Shown: positions 8,889-17,075, counted from the first letter of the stretch. The stretch: DNA of 62,781 nt from Alphaproteobacteria bacterium UBA6324 (GCA_002439085.1 DJSW01000026.1:41903-104683); one strand, 5' to 3'. Made by a program: numbers and translations. The notes: generated from the letters alone by a model not told the origin.

Positions 8889-9217
8889 AACCTGAATCCC
8901 TGTTTACCCTTTTTCGGGATAAAAGGAAACAAAAAAATGCGACCGGAAACCTGTTGCGCGCGGGTTGGTTTTAACCGAAACGCGACTTGGCTTTAACTTT
9001 TTCAGGCGCATATTTTGCGCCAAAAACGTGGGATGATTTTAAATTAAATCCAATCCAATCCGCGTTTCGCTTTCCGGAAAATAAAAGCGCGGGACTGCCG
9101 TCCATCCCGTTTTATCGGCGGGAAAAGATTGTGTTCCGGTTGTGTTTTTTGTAAAACGGTTATCGGTGTCGGTTTAGATTTTCCGGCACCGCCTCCAATC
9201 ACAGCTATTGAAAGGGG
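8889..9217. other. AT-rich spacer, no gene recognised
   Basis: A stretch of 329 bp between tRNA-Arg and the small peptide frame below. I see no credible coding frame. It holds one compact hairpin (GGCGCA/TGCGCC, 9005-9021) followed by AAAAA, whose purpose is unclear. Base composition shifts here to lower G+C than in the flanking genes, and the shift continues to about 10180. Confidence 0.5.
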
Positions 9218-9316
9218 GTGAGTAACATAAAAAAACGTTTTATGATCGGATCGTTTTTAGAAATTATTCTGTTAGCGGTCTTTCTGACAATATGCTTTGT
9301 TTGTAAAGCGTATTAA
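9218..9316 (+). CDS. Possible 32-aa hydrophobic membrane peptide
   Basis: A GTG-started frame of 32 codons encodes a basic head (MSNIKKRF), one hydrophobic span (about residues 9-29, IILLAVFLTICFVC) and a short basic tail (KAY). The sequence AAAGGGGGTGAG overlaps or abuts the GTG, which is too close for an ideal ribosome site; an internal ATG at 9242 would be about 20 nt away from it. Four nt after the stop begins a 12-bp perfect hairpin with a T-run, so a short monocistronic transcript is plausible. The layout recalls type I toxin peptides or small membrane regulators, but no antisense RNA is evident and chance cannot be excluded. Confidence 0.35.
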   Translation: MSNIKKRFMIGSFLEIILLAVFLTICFVCKAY

Positions 9317-9320
9317 AGAT

Positions 9321-9359
9321 ATATCCCCGAGGGTGCGACCTCGGGGATATGATTTTTTT
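9321..9359 (+). terminator. Strong terminator after the small peptide
   Basis: A 12-bp perfect stem ATATCCCCGAGG/CCTCGGGGATAT with loop GTGCGA is followed by GATTTTTTT. It is one of the strongest hairpins in the window. It ends whatever is transcribed from about 9200 and insulates the toxin-antitoxin operon. Confidence 0.85.
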
Positions 9360-9524
9360 AGAGTCCATAAAAAAACGCTCTGGAATTATATTGCCACATC
9401 TGCCGGATTTTTTCAAGCGAGATTTAAACGGCCGAGAAAAACCGGAACGTCATTCGTCCGTTCCGTCAAATGTGGCGGAAAAAGACAAAGGAAAAAAGAT
9501 TTTATTGATTTTCAGTTGACGACT

Positions 9525-9540
9525 GTCTATTATAATAGAC
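9525..9540. promoter_or_regulatory. 16-bp palindrome: likely toxin-antitoxin operator
   Basis: GTCTATTATAATAGAC is a perfect palindrome whose centre contains TATAAT, a consensus -10 box (9531-9536). It ends 17 nt before the toxin ATG. An operator overlapping the promoter is the usual means by which a helix-turn-helix antitoxin represses its own operon, and the downstream antitoxin has such a fold. The -35 element is not clear: TTGATT at 9505-9510 gives a 20-nt spacer. Confidence 0.7.
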
Positions 9541-9557
9541 ATAAAAGGGCGAAATAT

Positions 9558-9866
9558 ATGCAAATCAAACTGACGGACGATTTTATAAAAAGTCTGAAAA
9601 AATTTGACAAGGTTATTGTTTCCAGAATTTTTTTAAGATTTGAACGTATCAAGCAAGGAAATTTCGGTGATTTTAAAAATTTAAACTGCGGACTTTCCGA
9701 ACTTCGTTTTTCATTCGGTGTTCGTGTTTATTATTCGGAAATCAAGGCGGGAGTTCTGATTTTGGCATTGTTGGCAGGAACGAAAAACACTAAAAAAGAA
9801 CAGTCCGCGGATATTGAAAAGGCTTTGAAAATCTTGCGAAAGGAGATGTCGGATGGCAACGCGTGA
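9558..9866 (+). CDS. RelE/HigB-family toxin (addiction module killer protein)
   Basis: A 102-aa protein of the RelE/ParE superfamily, Gp49/HigB branch. Such toxins usually cleave mRNA at the ribosome. Family marks are MQIKLTDDFIKSLKKF, LRFERIKQGNFGDFKNL, GLSELRFSFGVRVYY and VLILALLAGTKNTKKEQ followed by ADIEKALKIL, the standard ending of this branch. The start at 9558 follows AAAGGGCG and falls at the normal family start; the open frame extends upstream only by chance. The antitoxin ATG at 9853 overlaps its last 14 nt, giving translational coupling. Here the toxin gene comes first, as is usual for this branch. The segment is more AT-rich than its surroundings, suggesting transfer. Confidence 0.88.
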   Translation: MQIKLTDDFIKSLKKFDKVIVSRIFLRFERIKQGNFGDFKNLNCGLSELRFSFGVRVYYSEIKAGVLILALLAGTKNTKKEQSADIEKALKILRKEMSDGNA

Positions 9867-10179
9867 TTTTGATGACGTTTTGAACGGTTTTTTAAGTGAC
9901 GACGACAATTTCAAAACATATATCGACACGGCGTTTGACGAATATTTGAACGGCGAAAAGGACAATCTGATTTTGATCATTCGCCATTTGATCGAAAAGC
10001 ACGGCGTTCAAAATGTCGTCAGAGAAGCCAAAATATCGCGGGCGACACTGTATAAATCCTTTTCGGAAAAAGGAAATCCGACTTTTAACAATTTGAACAA
10101 GGTTTTGGCGTCCGTCGGTTATGAGCTGACAATTCGTCCGGTGCGAAAAAATGCGGATGTCGCCGCACCGCGCGGATGA
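9853..10179 (+). CDS. Antitoxin, DNA-binding addiction module antidote
   Basis: A 108-aa antitoxin paired with the toxin gene it overlaps. The core (DLNLI-type helices NGEKDNLILIIRHLIEKHG) leads into a helix-turn-helix, QNVVREAKISRATLYKSFSE, then GNPTFNNLNKVLASVGYELT, which matches the HigA-like antidote family (TIGR02684). AAAGGAGAT lies just before the ATG. It should neutralise the toxin and bind the palindrome at 9525-9540 to repress the operon. The C-terminal tail (VRKNADVAAPRG) is a little longer than the minimal domain. Confidence 0.88.
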   Translation: MATRDFDDVLNGFLSDDDNFKTYIDTAFDEYLNGEKDNLILIIRHLIEKHGVQNVVREAKISRATLYKSFSEKGNPTFNNLNKVLASVGYELTIRPVRKNADVAAPRG

Positions 10180-10213
10180 ATGGAATAATCCGGCGTGGTT
10201 GATTGTAAGGGAA

Positions 10214-10240
10214 AAGCCCCGCGTTTGACGCGGGGTTTAC
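10214..10240 (+). terminator. Terminator after toxin-antitoxin operon
   Basis: Stem CCCCGCG/CGCGGGG with loop TTTGA (10217-10235), preceded by AAAAG and followed by only TTTACT. The stem is strong but the T-run is weak. Confidence 0.6.
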
Positions 10241-10498
10241 TGTATCAGGGGGTGGCAAAATTCTAGGGCGGCCGATGTGGTGTTGTGGGGCGGGGAGAAG
10301 CGGAGCAGGCATCAAAAAAGGTGTCGCGGTTGTGAACAGGGGACGCTGAGGTCGGGGCGGAGAGAGGGAGCGGGGAATAAAAAAGCGGTGGTACGAAAAA
10401 AGCGGTGGTACGGGCGGAAAGAGAGGCAGGATGTGAAAAGATGCTGCGGGCGGAGATGTGTGCGGCGGCGGTTAACGCGGAATGGCAAGGACATAAAA
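10236..10498. other. G-rich, C-poor spacer with a short direct repeat
   Basis: About 260 bp with strong strand asymmetry: the plus strand is full of G-runs and nearly free of C-runs. A 14-bp unit AAAAGCGGTGGTAC occurs twice in tandem between about 10379 and 10414. Frames crossing it have no family features and no ribosome sites, so I call no gene. Several G-tracts could form quadruplexes. Confidence 0.5.
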
Positions 10499-10533
10499 AA
10501 ACAGCGGGGAGAAAATCCTCGCTGTTTTTTTTG
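10499..10533 (-). terminator. Terminator after the Cys-rich operon
   Basis: ACAGCGGGGA/TCCTCGCTGT with an AAAA-containing loop, flanked by AAAAAAA on the left and TTTTTTTT on the right. It lies just past the stop of the 366-aa Cys-rich gene and can work in both directions. Confidence 0.85.
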
Positions 10534-10536
10534 TGA

Positions 10537-11637
10537 TCAATACGGATTATCATCTTCAGCCAATGCTGTTGTTGCACACAGGTAACATTGGTATGAACTT
10601 GTTATGGTAACACCGGACGGACAACACCCTTTGGATGTGCGAGTTGTTCCGCTCGGGCAAGTGGTCGGAATGCTGTTGGTGCCGTCGCAACCGTCGGATG
10701 TGTTCAGTGTAAGGTTGCGAAGTGTACACGCTGCTATGCCTTTCCTATATCCTGTCGCGCAAACAAAGCTGTCCGTTCCACCGGCGCAGGTCGCGTTTTC
10801 CGGACAGGCGACGCACGTTCCGTTGCTGAGGTAATAGCCGCTGTCGCACGCCGTGCAGGTCGTGGACGAAGAGCACGACGAACATCCCGTCGGGCAGGAC
10901 GCCACGCATTTGCCGTTTGACAGCGTGTAGCCGTCCGCGCACGCCGTGCAGGTCACGGACGTTCCGACCGATCCGGAGCTGGACGACAACATTCCGGCTT
11001 TGGACGTGCATTTCGCGCAGTTCGCGATTTGGTCGGAGCAAAACGGACATTTGCCGTTGTCGTAATCCAGATAGCGTCCCGTTTCGCACGCGCTGCAACC
11101 GTTTTCGCACATGGCGGAACAGCCCAGCGGGCAGGTATTATCCACGCATTTGCCGATCGTCGTGTTATAGACTTTGTTTGTGCCGCATGACGATTCACAG
11201 CAACATTGATTGCCCGACGCGGTGGGAATGTAACCGGTCGCGCATTGAACGCCGGAACAAACATTGACGCACGTTCCGTTCGACAGGCGTTGACCGGACG
11301 GGCAGGTGATGCGTTCGCAACAGCACCCCTTGTCCGTCACGTTCGGGGTGTAGTTGCTGGAAATGCAGGACACGCCGGAACAGACGTTGTAGCATTTGCC
11401 GTCTTCCAACCGCATATTCGCCGGACAGGTCAGACATTTTCCGGTTTTCGGGTCGCAGGTGGCGCACGACGGATCGCATTTCTTTTCCGTTTCGCCGATG
11501 GACGTTTTACCGCCGACCTTTCCCGACAGGCCGGAAGAAACCGTTTTGCCGCGTCCCAGCTTGACCGCCTTGGCCGACGCGTCGGCAACCGGAACGATCA
11601 GGCAGACGCCGATCAATAAAGCTAAAAGTTTTTTCAT
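10537..11637 (-). CDS. Secreted Cys-rich repeat protein (48 Cys in mature form)
   Basis: A 366-aa exported protein. The signal peptide (MKKLLALLIGVCLIVPVADA) probably cleaves near residue 20-22. The mature chain has 48 cysteines in tandem modules such as C-x2-C-x6-C-x2-C-P, C-x-S-G-x-x-C, G-CCC-E and GYYLSNGTCVACPENATC. The spacing resembles furin-like or EGF-like modules and variant surface proteins of protists such as Giardia more than usual bacterial proteins. No membrane anchor or catalytic motif is seen. It should fold in an oxidising place, the periplasm or outside the cell. AAGGAGGGG precedes the ATG. It lies 18 nt after the other Cys-rich gene, so the two form an operon. Function unknown; adhesion, binding or protection are possible. 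Confidence 0.85.
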   Translation of the reverse strand: MKKLLALLIGVCLIVPVADASAKAVKLGRGKTVSSGLSGKVGGKTSIGETEKKCDPSCATCDPKTGKCLTCPANMRLEDGKCYNVCSGVSCISSNYTPNVTDKGCCCERITCPSGQRLSNGTCVNVCSGVQCATGYIPTASGNQCCCESSCGTNKVYNTTIGKCVDNTCPLGCSAMCENGCSACETGRYLDYDNGKCPFCSDQIANCAKCTSKAGMLSSSSGSVGTSVTCTACADGYTLSNGKCVASCPTGCSSCSSSTTCTACDSGYYLSNGTCVACPENATCAGGTDSFVCATGYRKGIAACTLRNLTLNTSDGCDGTNSIPTTCPSGTTRTSKGCCPSGVTITSSYQCYLCATTALAEDDNPY

Positions 11638-11655
11638 TTTCCCCTCCTTGGAAAA

Positions 11656-12324
11656 TCAGTTGGGAACGCAACAACAACCGTCGGCGGATTTTTTCGTCCC
11701 CGTCGGGCAGTTGTCGGAAATCGTGTTCGTGTCGGGCGTCGTGTCGGTTGTGTCGTCACTGTCTGTGTCGCCGCCCGTTGTCAAGCCGCCGTCAATCGAT
11801 TGAACGCACATATAGCATCCGTTGCCCGTCAGCGTTTGGTTGCATTTTCCGGAACAGTCGGATGTACACGCCGCCAACGTTTCATACGGGCAAACGCCGG
11901 CGACAAAATACCAGCAACCGGTGGCGCTGTTCTGTTTGCATGAACCCGTGCCGGTGTTTTTGTTTTTGCACAAAATTTCGCTCAAATACTGGTTCGTTCC
12001 GCATTTCGGCAGGTTGATGTAGCGTTCCCAACACATTCCGGATCCGAAACAGGCGCAGGTGTCCCCTTGGTAACCGGCGCACGCACTTTCGCACGCGCTT
12101 TGCGACATGTAGGTGCATCCATTTTCGTCTTCATCATCGCAATCGGGTGTCCAATTTTTACACATTTCGTCATCGGCATACGGACAAACTTCGCACACGC
12201 GTTTGAATTCCGTTTGATATTGACGATTGTATGATTCGATGCTTCCGCTACCGATTAGAACGGCGTTTGCGCCGGACGCCATACACATTACGGCCGCCAG
12301 AACCGTTAAAAACAATTTCTTCAT
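11656..12324 (-). CDS. Secreted Cys-rich protein (24 Cys in mature form)
   Basis: A 222-aa exported protein with signal peptide MKKLFLTVLAAVMCMASGANA. The mature part has 24 cysteines spaced through the chain (RVCEVCPYADDEMC, ACESACAGYQGDTCACFG), then an Asp/Thr-rich low-complexity linker (TGGDTDSDDTTDTTPDTNT) and a final PTGTKKSADGCCCVPN. The CCC motif is shared with the downstream 366-aa protein, so the two are probably related by function or descent. AAGGAGGG precedes the ATG. It is first in the two-gene operon. No known family recognised; the product probably forms many disulphides outside the cytoplasm. Confidence 0.83.
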   Translation of the reverse strand: MKKLFLTVLAAVMCMASGANAVLIGSGSIESYNRQYQTEFKRVCEVCPYADDEMCKNWTPDCDDEDENGCTYMSQSACESACAGYQGDTCACFGSGMCWERYINLPKCGTNQYLSEILCKNKNTGTGSCKQNSATGCWYFVAGVCPYETLAACTSDCSGKCNQTLTGNGCYMCVQSIDGGLTTGGDTDSDDTTDTTPDTNTISDNCPTGTKKSADGCCCVPN

Positions 12325-12437
12325 GGAAACCCTCCTTAAAAAGAATTCATTCTTAACTTTATTTTAAACGAAAATTCAAATCTGTCCAGAAAATAAACGG
12401 TGGTTTTGCGTGACATTTTTGTTTCCGGCCGCTTTTT

Positions 12438-13445
12438 TTATCGCGCAAAGCTTTCCATTCGCGCCGCGACTTTTTTCATCAACGTCGAAAACGGGTGATC
12501 CTTGAATCTTTCGCGGGGGATGAAAAATCCGTCCGTCGCGGGGTGTTCAACCCGCGCCCGCACGATCGTCAACGTCAAATCGAAATGCGTGAAAACGTGT
12601 TTGACCGTTTTTTTCGTCACCATCCAATCCGCCGGAAACGGCAGGGTTTCGTCCGTGTTCCACGGAAATTCCGTCAATCCGGACAGCAGGCCTTTTTCCG
12701 CGCGTTTGCGCACGAACACTTCGCCGGCCGCGTTTTCGATCCAGAACACGTATCCTTTTTTAACGGCTTTTTTCAATTTCGCGATGTTCGGGATCGTTTC
12801 CGTCAATCCGCGTTTAAAGGCCGCGCAATCCGCGTTCCACGGGCAGAAAGCGCACAGCGGCGCGCGCGGCGTGCAGACGTTCGCCCCCAAATCCATTATG
12901 GCCGATGCGTGGTCGGCAGGGCAGGCGGCCTGTTTCGTCAGCATTGCGGCAAACGATTCGATGTCGCCCGCGATTTGTGAAACGGGATCCGTCCACCCGT
13001 TCAATCGGGTCAGCACGCGGATCACGTTGCCGTCAACGACGGCTTCGGGCAAATTGAACCCGAACGAAGCGATTGCCGCCGACGTGTACGCCCCCACCCC
13101 CGGCAGCTTTTTCAGTGCGGCGCGGTCGGCCGGAAACTTTCCGCCGTATTGTTCGACGACGGTTTTCGCGCATTCGTGCAGTTTGCGCGCGCGGGTGTAA
13201 TACCCCAATCCCTGCCACAACAACAGCACGTCGTCAACGGGGGCGGCGGCCAGCGTTTCGACCGTCGGAAACCGTTTCATGAACCGATCGAAATACGGCG
13301 CGACCGTTTTGACCGTCGTTTGCTGCAACATGATTTCCGAAACCCAAACGGCGTAAGGGTCGGGATGCGCGCCGCCTTTTGCGCGCCAAGGCAGGTCGCG
13401 GCCGTTTTTTTCGTACCATTGCGCCAGTTTTTCGGTTACAGTCAT
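12438..13445 (-). CDS. mutY: A/G-specific adenine DNA glycosylase
   Basis: Removes adenine mispaired with 8-oxoguanine, guarding against G:C to T:A changes. The 335-aa protein has the catalytic Glu37 (WVSEIMLQQTTV), the helix-hairpin-helix LPGVGAYTSAAI, the catalytic Asp138 (AVVDGNV) and a 4Fe-4S site C191-x6-C198-x2-C201-x5-C207. The C-terminal part (about 230-335) is the NUDIX-like domain that reads 8-oxoG. The start at 13445 follows AAAAGGGC; the longer open frame upstream is chance. It is divergent from the CSD-DUF805 gene. Confidence 0.95.
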   Translation of the reverse strand: MTVTEKLAQWYEKNGRDLPWRAKGGAHPDPYAVWVSEIMLQQTTVKTVAPYFDRFMKRFPTVETLAAAPVDDVLLLWQGLGYYTRARKLHECAKTVVEQYGGKFPADRAALKKLPGVGAYTSAAIASFGFNLPEAVVDGNVIRVLTRLNGWTDPVSQIAGDIESFAAMLTKQAACPADHASAIMDLGANVCTPRAPLCAFCPWNADCAAFKRGLTETIPNIAKLKKAVKKGYVFWIENAAGEVFVRKRAEKGLLSGLTEFPWNTDETLPFPADWMVTKKTVKHVFTHFDLTLTIVRARVEHPATDGFFIPRERFKDHPFSTLMKKVAARMESFAR

Positions 13446-13526
13446 ATTCAAGCCCTTTTCCGTCCGCATAAAGCTAAGGCGCGGCGGGAATGAAATGCAA
13501 CACTTTTTTATAATGCGGAGGATGCG

Positions 13527-14162
13527 ATGCGGGGAACGGTTCTGTTTGTGGATTTGAAATCCGATTCGGGGGTGGCCGCCGGCGACGACGGCAAACGGTA
13601 CGGCTTTTCTTTGCAATCCTGTCCGGCCGGCGCGCCGCCCGTCGGGGCGCGGGTCGATTTCGAGATTCGCGAAAACGCCGCCGCGGACGTGTATGTTTTG
13701 CACACGCCGTTTGCGGCGAAGCTGGATTGGCTGTTTTGGTTCCTGTTTTCGTGGCGCGGGCGCGTGTCGCGCGACCAGATGATCGCGTTTTTCGCGTGCG
13801 CCGTTTTGTTCCTGCCCGTTTTCGCCGTGTGCGCGACGTGGTCGGGCATTCCGTCGTTTTCCACCGCGGGCGGCGTTTTGGCAACGTATGTTTTCCTGTC
13901 CGTCGCGGTCAAGCGGTTTCACGATTCCGGCGCGTCGGCGTTCTGGCTGGCTTTGACGGCGTTTTTAAGCGTTCTGACCGTTTTGATCGTGGCGCGCGTT
14001 TTGAACCTGCCGTTCATCGGGACGGCGGCCGTTTACGGGCTGCTGGCGTTTACGGGGCTGGCGGCCGTGTTTTGCGTTTACCTGTGTTTCGCCAAAGGGG
14101 CGGTCGGTGAAAATGCGTATGGGGCGCAACCGTATTCGTGCCGGACGGTGCGTCTGAAATAA
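13527..14162 (+). CDS. Cold-shock-like domain fused to DUF805 membrane domain
   Basis: A 211-aa protein in two parts. Residues 1-60 (RGTVLFVDLKSDSGVAAGDD, YGFSLQSC, VGARVDFEI) look like a small cold-shock or OB-type beta barrel. Residues 70-211 are a DUF805 domain: WLFWFLFSWRGRVSRDQM, four predicted membrane spans, the conserved AVKRFHDSGASAFW and the typical end GENAYGAQPYS. The role of DUF805 is not known. The soluble domain should face the cytoplasm. CGGAGG precedes the ATG. It is divergent from mutY and followed by pepN on the same strand after 66 nt. Confidence 0.8.
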   Translation: MRGTVLFVDLKSDSGVAAGDDGKRYGFSLQSCPAGAPPVGARVDFEIRENAAADVYVLHTPFAAKLDWLFWFLFSWRGRVSRDQMIAFFACAVLFLPVFAVCATWSGIPSFSTAGGVLATYVFLSVAVKRFHDSGASAFWLALTAFLSVLTVLIVARVLNLPFIGTAAVYGLLAFTGLAAVFCVYLCFAKGAVGENAYGAQPYSCRTVRLK

Positions 14163-14234
14163 ACTTTTATTTCCCTTGATTTACCCGCGAAATACGCTAA
14201 GTAATAGGTAAATTGCTTATGCGAAAGGATGACT

Positions 14235-16898
14235 ATGTTTGAAGCGAAAACGGCTGAAAAGCCCAAGATGAAGTACCTGAAAGATTACAAAAAGCCCGAT
14301 TTCAAAATCGATTCGATCAATTTGGTGTTCGATTTGGACGAAAACGACACGCAGGTCGCGTCCACGTTAAAAATCGTGTCCGATTACGACCGGTCGGCGG
14401 GGGTGCGTCCGCTGGTTCTGGACGGCAACCGGCTGACATTCAAATATGCTAAAATGGACGGCCGCGAATTGAACCCCGACGAATACGAAGTCACGCCGAA
14501 ATCGCTGACCGTTTTCAATCCGCCCGAAAAATTCACGTTGGAAATCGGCACGGAAATCCACCCCAAGGCCAACACCCAGCTGGAGGGGCTGTATTATTCC
14601 AACGGCACGCTGTGCACGCAAAACGAACCCGAAGGATTCCGGTGCATCACCTATTACCTCGACCACCCCGACGTGATGAGCAGTTTCACCACGACCCTGA
14701 TCGCGGACAAGAAAAAATACCCCGTCCTGCTGTCGAACGGCAATCCGGTCGAAACGGCCGACCTGCCCGACGGGCGGCACAAAGTCGTGTGGAACGACCC
14801 GTTCAAAAAGCCGTGCTATCTGTTCGCGATCGTCGGCGGCGATCTGGCGTCCCTGCACGACACCTATAAAACGAAATCGGGGCGCGATGTCAAATTGGGC
14901 ATCTATGTCGAACACGGGTATGAAAATCAAGCCGCATTCGCGCTGGAATCCTTGAAACGCGCGATGAAATGGGACGAAGACGTGTTCGGGTTGGAATACG
15001 ACCTTGACCTGTTCAACATCGTTGCCGTGTCCTATTTCAACATGGGTGCGATGGAAAACAAGGGGTTGAACATTTTCAACACGTCCTGCGCGCTGGTGAA
15101 CAAGGATGTTGGCACGGACATTGATTTCGCCCACGTCGAAGGCGTCATCGCCCACGAATATTTCCACAACTGGTCGGGCGACCGCGTGACCGCGCGCGAT
15201 TGGTTCAACCTGTCGTTGAAAGAGGGATTCACCGTTTACCGCGATCAGGAATTTTCGCGCGATATGCACAACCGTTCCCTGAACCGCATCAACGACGTGT
15301 TCGACCTGCGCACCCGCCAGTTCCCCGAAGACGCCGGTCCTTTGGCGCATTCCGTGCGGCCGGAGGCTTATCTGGAAATCAACAACTATTACACCGCGAC
15401 CGTGTACGACAAGGGCGCGGAGGTCATCCGGATGTACGAAAAGCTGTTCGGCAAGGAAAATTTCCTGAAAGGTTGCACGCTGTACTTTACGCGCCACGAC
15501 GGGCAGGCGGTGACGATCGACGATTTCGCCAAATGTCAGGAGGACGCCAATCACGCCGATTTGACGCAGTTCAAACGCTGGTATTCGCAGGCGGGAACGC
15601 CGACCGTGACGGCGTCCGCGGTTTATGACGCGGCGGCGAAAAAATACGTCCTGACGCTGAAACAGGAAACAAAGCCCACGCCGAACCAGCCCGAAAAGCT
15701 GCCGTTTGTGATTCCGCTGGGGATCGGTTTGATCGGCGCGGACGGCAAGGATATGCCCCTGCGGTTGGAGGGCGAGGAAAAGGCGGCCGGAACGTCGCGC
15801 ATCATCGTTTTGCGCGAACCCGAACAGACGTTCGCGTTCGTCGATGTCGCCGAAGAACCCGTCCTGTCCGCGAACCGCGACTTTACCGCCCCGATCAATT
15901 TCGTAATGGATTACACCGACGCCCAGCGCGTTCATCAGGCGCGGTACGATTCCGACCTGTTCAACCGGTGGGACGCGTCGCAGCAATACGCGATCAAGCT
16001 GATGCTGAAAATGATCAAGGCGGTTCAAAACGGTGAAAAAGAGCCCGCTTTGAACGAGGAATACGTCAAGCTGTGGGGCGAATACCTGACGAACAAAACC
16101 GAAAGTCCCGCCTATGTCGCGCGGCTGATCACACTGCCGCAGGAAAACTATATGGCGGAAAAAATGGATGTCGTCGATGTCGATGCGATCCACGTCGTGC
16201 GCGCGCAAATCAAAAAAACGCTGGCGACCCGCTATAAACGGGAATTGCTGGCGGTGTACCGCGAAAACGACACAAGCGCCGAACCGTACCGTTTCACGAC
16301 GGACGACGCGGCGAAACGGTCGCTGAAAAACATGGCTTTGTCGTTTTTGGGCAATCTGGAAATCGAAGAAATCGACCAAATGGTGCAAAAGCAGTATTTC
16401 GACGCCGACAATATGTCCGACCGGTTGGCGGCGATGAACATCTGCTCGAATTCCAAAGACCCGAAGCGCGACGAAATCATGGAGGATTTCTATCAGCGTT
16501 ACAAACACGACGACGGCGTGATCAACAAATGGCTGTTTTCGTGCGCTTGTGCCGACCGCCCCGACGCGGTTTCGGTGGTCAGAAAGCTGATGGAACACCC
16601 CGCTTTCAACATCAAAAACCCGAACAAGCTGCGTTCGCTGATGGGTGGGTTCGCCTACAACCAGCCGGAATTCCACAAAGCCGACGGGTCGGGGTACGCT
16701 TTGGCGGCCGAAATGGCGGTCAAGGTGGACGATTTCAACCCGCAAATGGCGTGCCACATGGTGCGGCCGATGATGCGTTGGAAACGGTTTGACGAAAAAC
16801 GGCAGGAAATGATGAAAGCCGCGTTGCAAAAAGTCCTGAGCAAAGAGGGGTTGAGCAAAAACGTTTACGAACTGGTGTCCAAATCGCTGGCCGATTAG
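14235..16898 (+). CDS. pepN: Aminopeptidase N, M1 family
   Basis: Zinc aminopeptidase of 887 aa that trims N-terminal residues from peptides in the cytoplasm. The exopeptidase motif GAMEN is at 271-275. The zinc site is HEYFH (His307, Glu308, His311) with the third ligand Glu330 in NLSLKEGFTVYRDQEFS. The order of catalytic domain, beta domain and helical C-terminal superhelix matches E. coli PepN. AAAGGA lies about 6 nt before the ATG at 14235, so this start is preferred over the ATG two codons upstream. A close paralogue follows on the same strand after an intergenic terminator. Confidence 0.95.
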   Translation: MFEAKTAEKPKMKYLKDYKKPDFKIDSINLVFDLDENDTQVASTLKIVSDYDRSAGVRPLVLDGNRLTFKYAKMDGRELNPDEYEVTPKSLTVFNPPEKFTLEIGTEIHPKANTQLEGLYYSNGTLCTQNEPEGFRCITYYLDHPDVMSSFTTTLIADKKKYPVLLSNGNPVETADLPDGRHKVVWNDPFKKPCYLFAIVGGDLASLHDTYKTKSGRDVKLGIYVEHGYENQAAFALESLKRAMKWDEDVFGLEYDLDLFNIVAVSYFNMGAMENKGLNIFNTSCALVNKDVGTDIDFAHVEGVIAHEYFHNWSGDRVTARDWFNLSLKEGFTVYRDQEFSRDMHNRSLNRINDVFDLRTRQFPEDAGPLAHSVRPEAYLEINNYYTATVYDKGAEVIRMYEKLFGKENFLKGCTLYFTRHDGQAVTIDDFAKCQEDANHADLTQFKRWYSQAGTPTVTASAVYDAAAKKYVLTLKQETKPTPNQPEKLPFVIPLGIGLIGADGKDMPLRLEGEEKAAGTSRIIVLREPEQTFAFVDVAEEPVLSANRDFTAPINFVMDYTDAQRVHQARYDSDLFNRWDASQQYAIKLMLKMIKAVQNGEKEPALNEEYVKLWGEYLTNKTESPAYVARLITLPQENYMAEKMDVVDVDAIHVVRAQIKKTLATRYKRELLAVYRENDTSAEPYRFTTDDAAKRSLKNMALSFLGNLEIEEIDQMVQKQYFDADNMSDRLAAMNICSNSKDPKRDEIMEDFYQRYKHDDGVINKWLFSCACADRPDAVSVVRKLMEHPAFNIKNPNKLRSLMGGFAYNQPEFHKADGSGYALAAEMAVKVDDFNPQMACHMVRPMMRWKRFDEKRQEMMKAALQKVLSKEGLSKNVYELVSKSLAD

Positions 16899-16917
16899 GA
16901 ACGTCCGGTTCAATGAA

Positions 16918-16953
16918 AAACGCCGCTTTCCGTTTCGGGGCGGCGTTTTTTTT
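16918..16953 (+). terminator. Terminator between the two pepN genes
   Basis: Stem AACGCCGC/GCGGCGTT (16919-16926 with 16940-16947) followed by TTTTTTTT. It shows that the tandem pepN genes are separate transcripts. Confidence 0.85.
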
Positions 16954-17075
16954 CGCGTTTTGTCCGGAAAAGCGCAAAAGGGTGGCGGCGACGCGCTTTT
17001 TTACTTGTTTTGGACAAAAAAAGCCGTTAAATTGGAAAACAAATTTTAATGGAACCGCCGCCAGCGGAGGATGAA

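Noticed and set aside
8811..8996. Short plus-strand open frame of 61 codons
   Set aside because: It lies across the complement of tRNA-Arg and has no ribosome site or family.
9516..9536. Promoter TTGACG...TATAAT before the toxin
   Set aside because: Only 9 nt separate the two boxes, too short for one promoter. TATAAT is kept as the -10 inside the palindrome.
13509..13514. TATAAT before the CSD-DUF805 gene as its promoter
   Set aside because: It lies only about 13 nt before the ATG, so transcription would start inside the ribosome site. Other promoter placement is more likely.
14367..16913. Long open frame of 848 codons on the minus strand opposite pepN
   Set aside because: It mirrors the pepN codon pattern; no ribosome site, no family motifs and low-complexity Arg/His/Phe-rich product. 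It is a shadow of a GC-biased gene.
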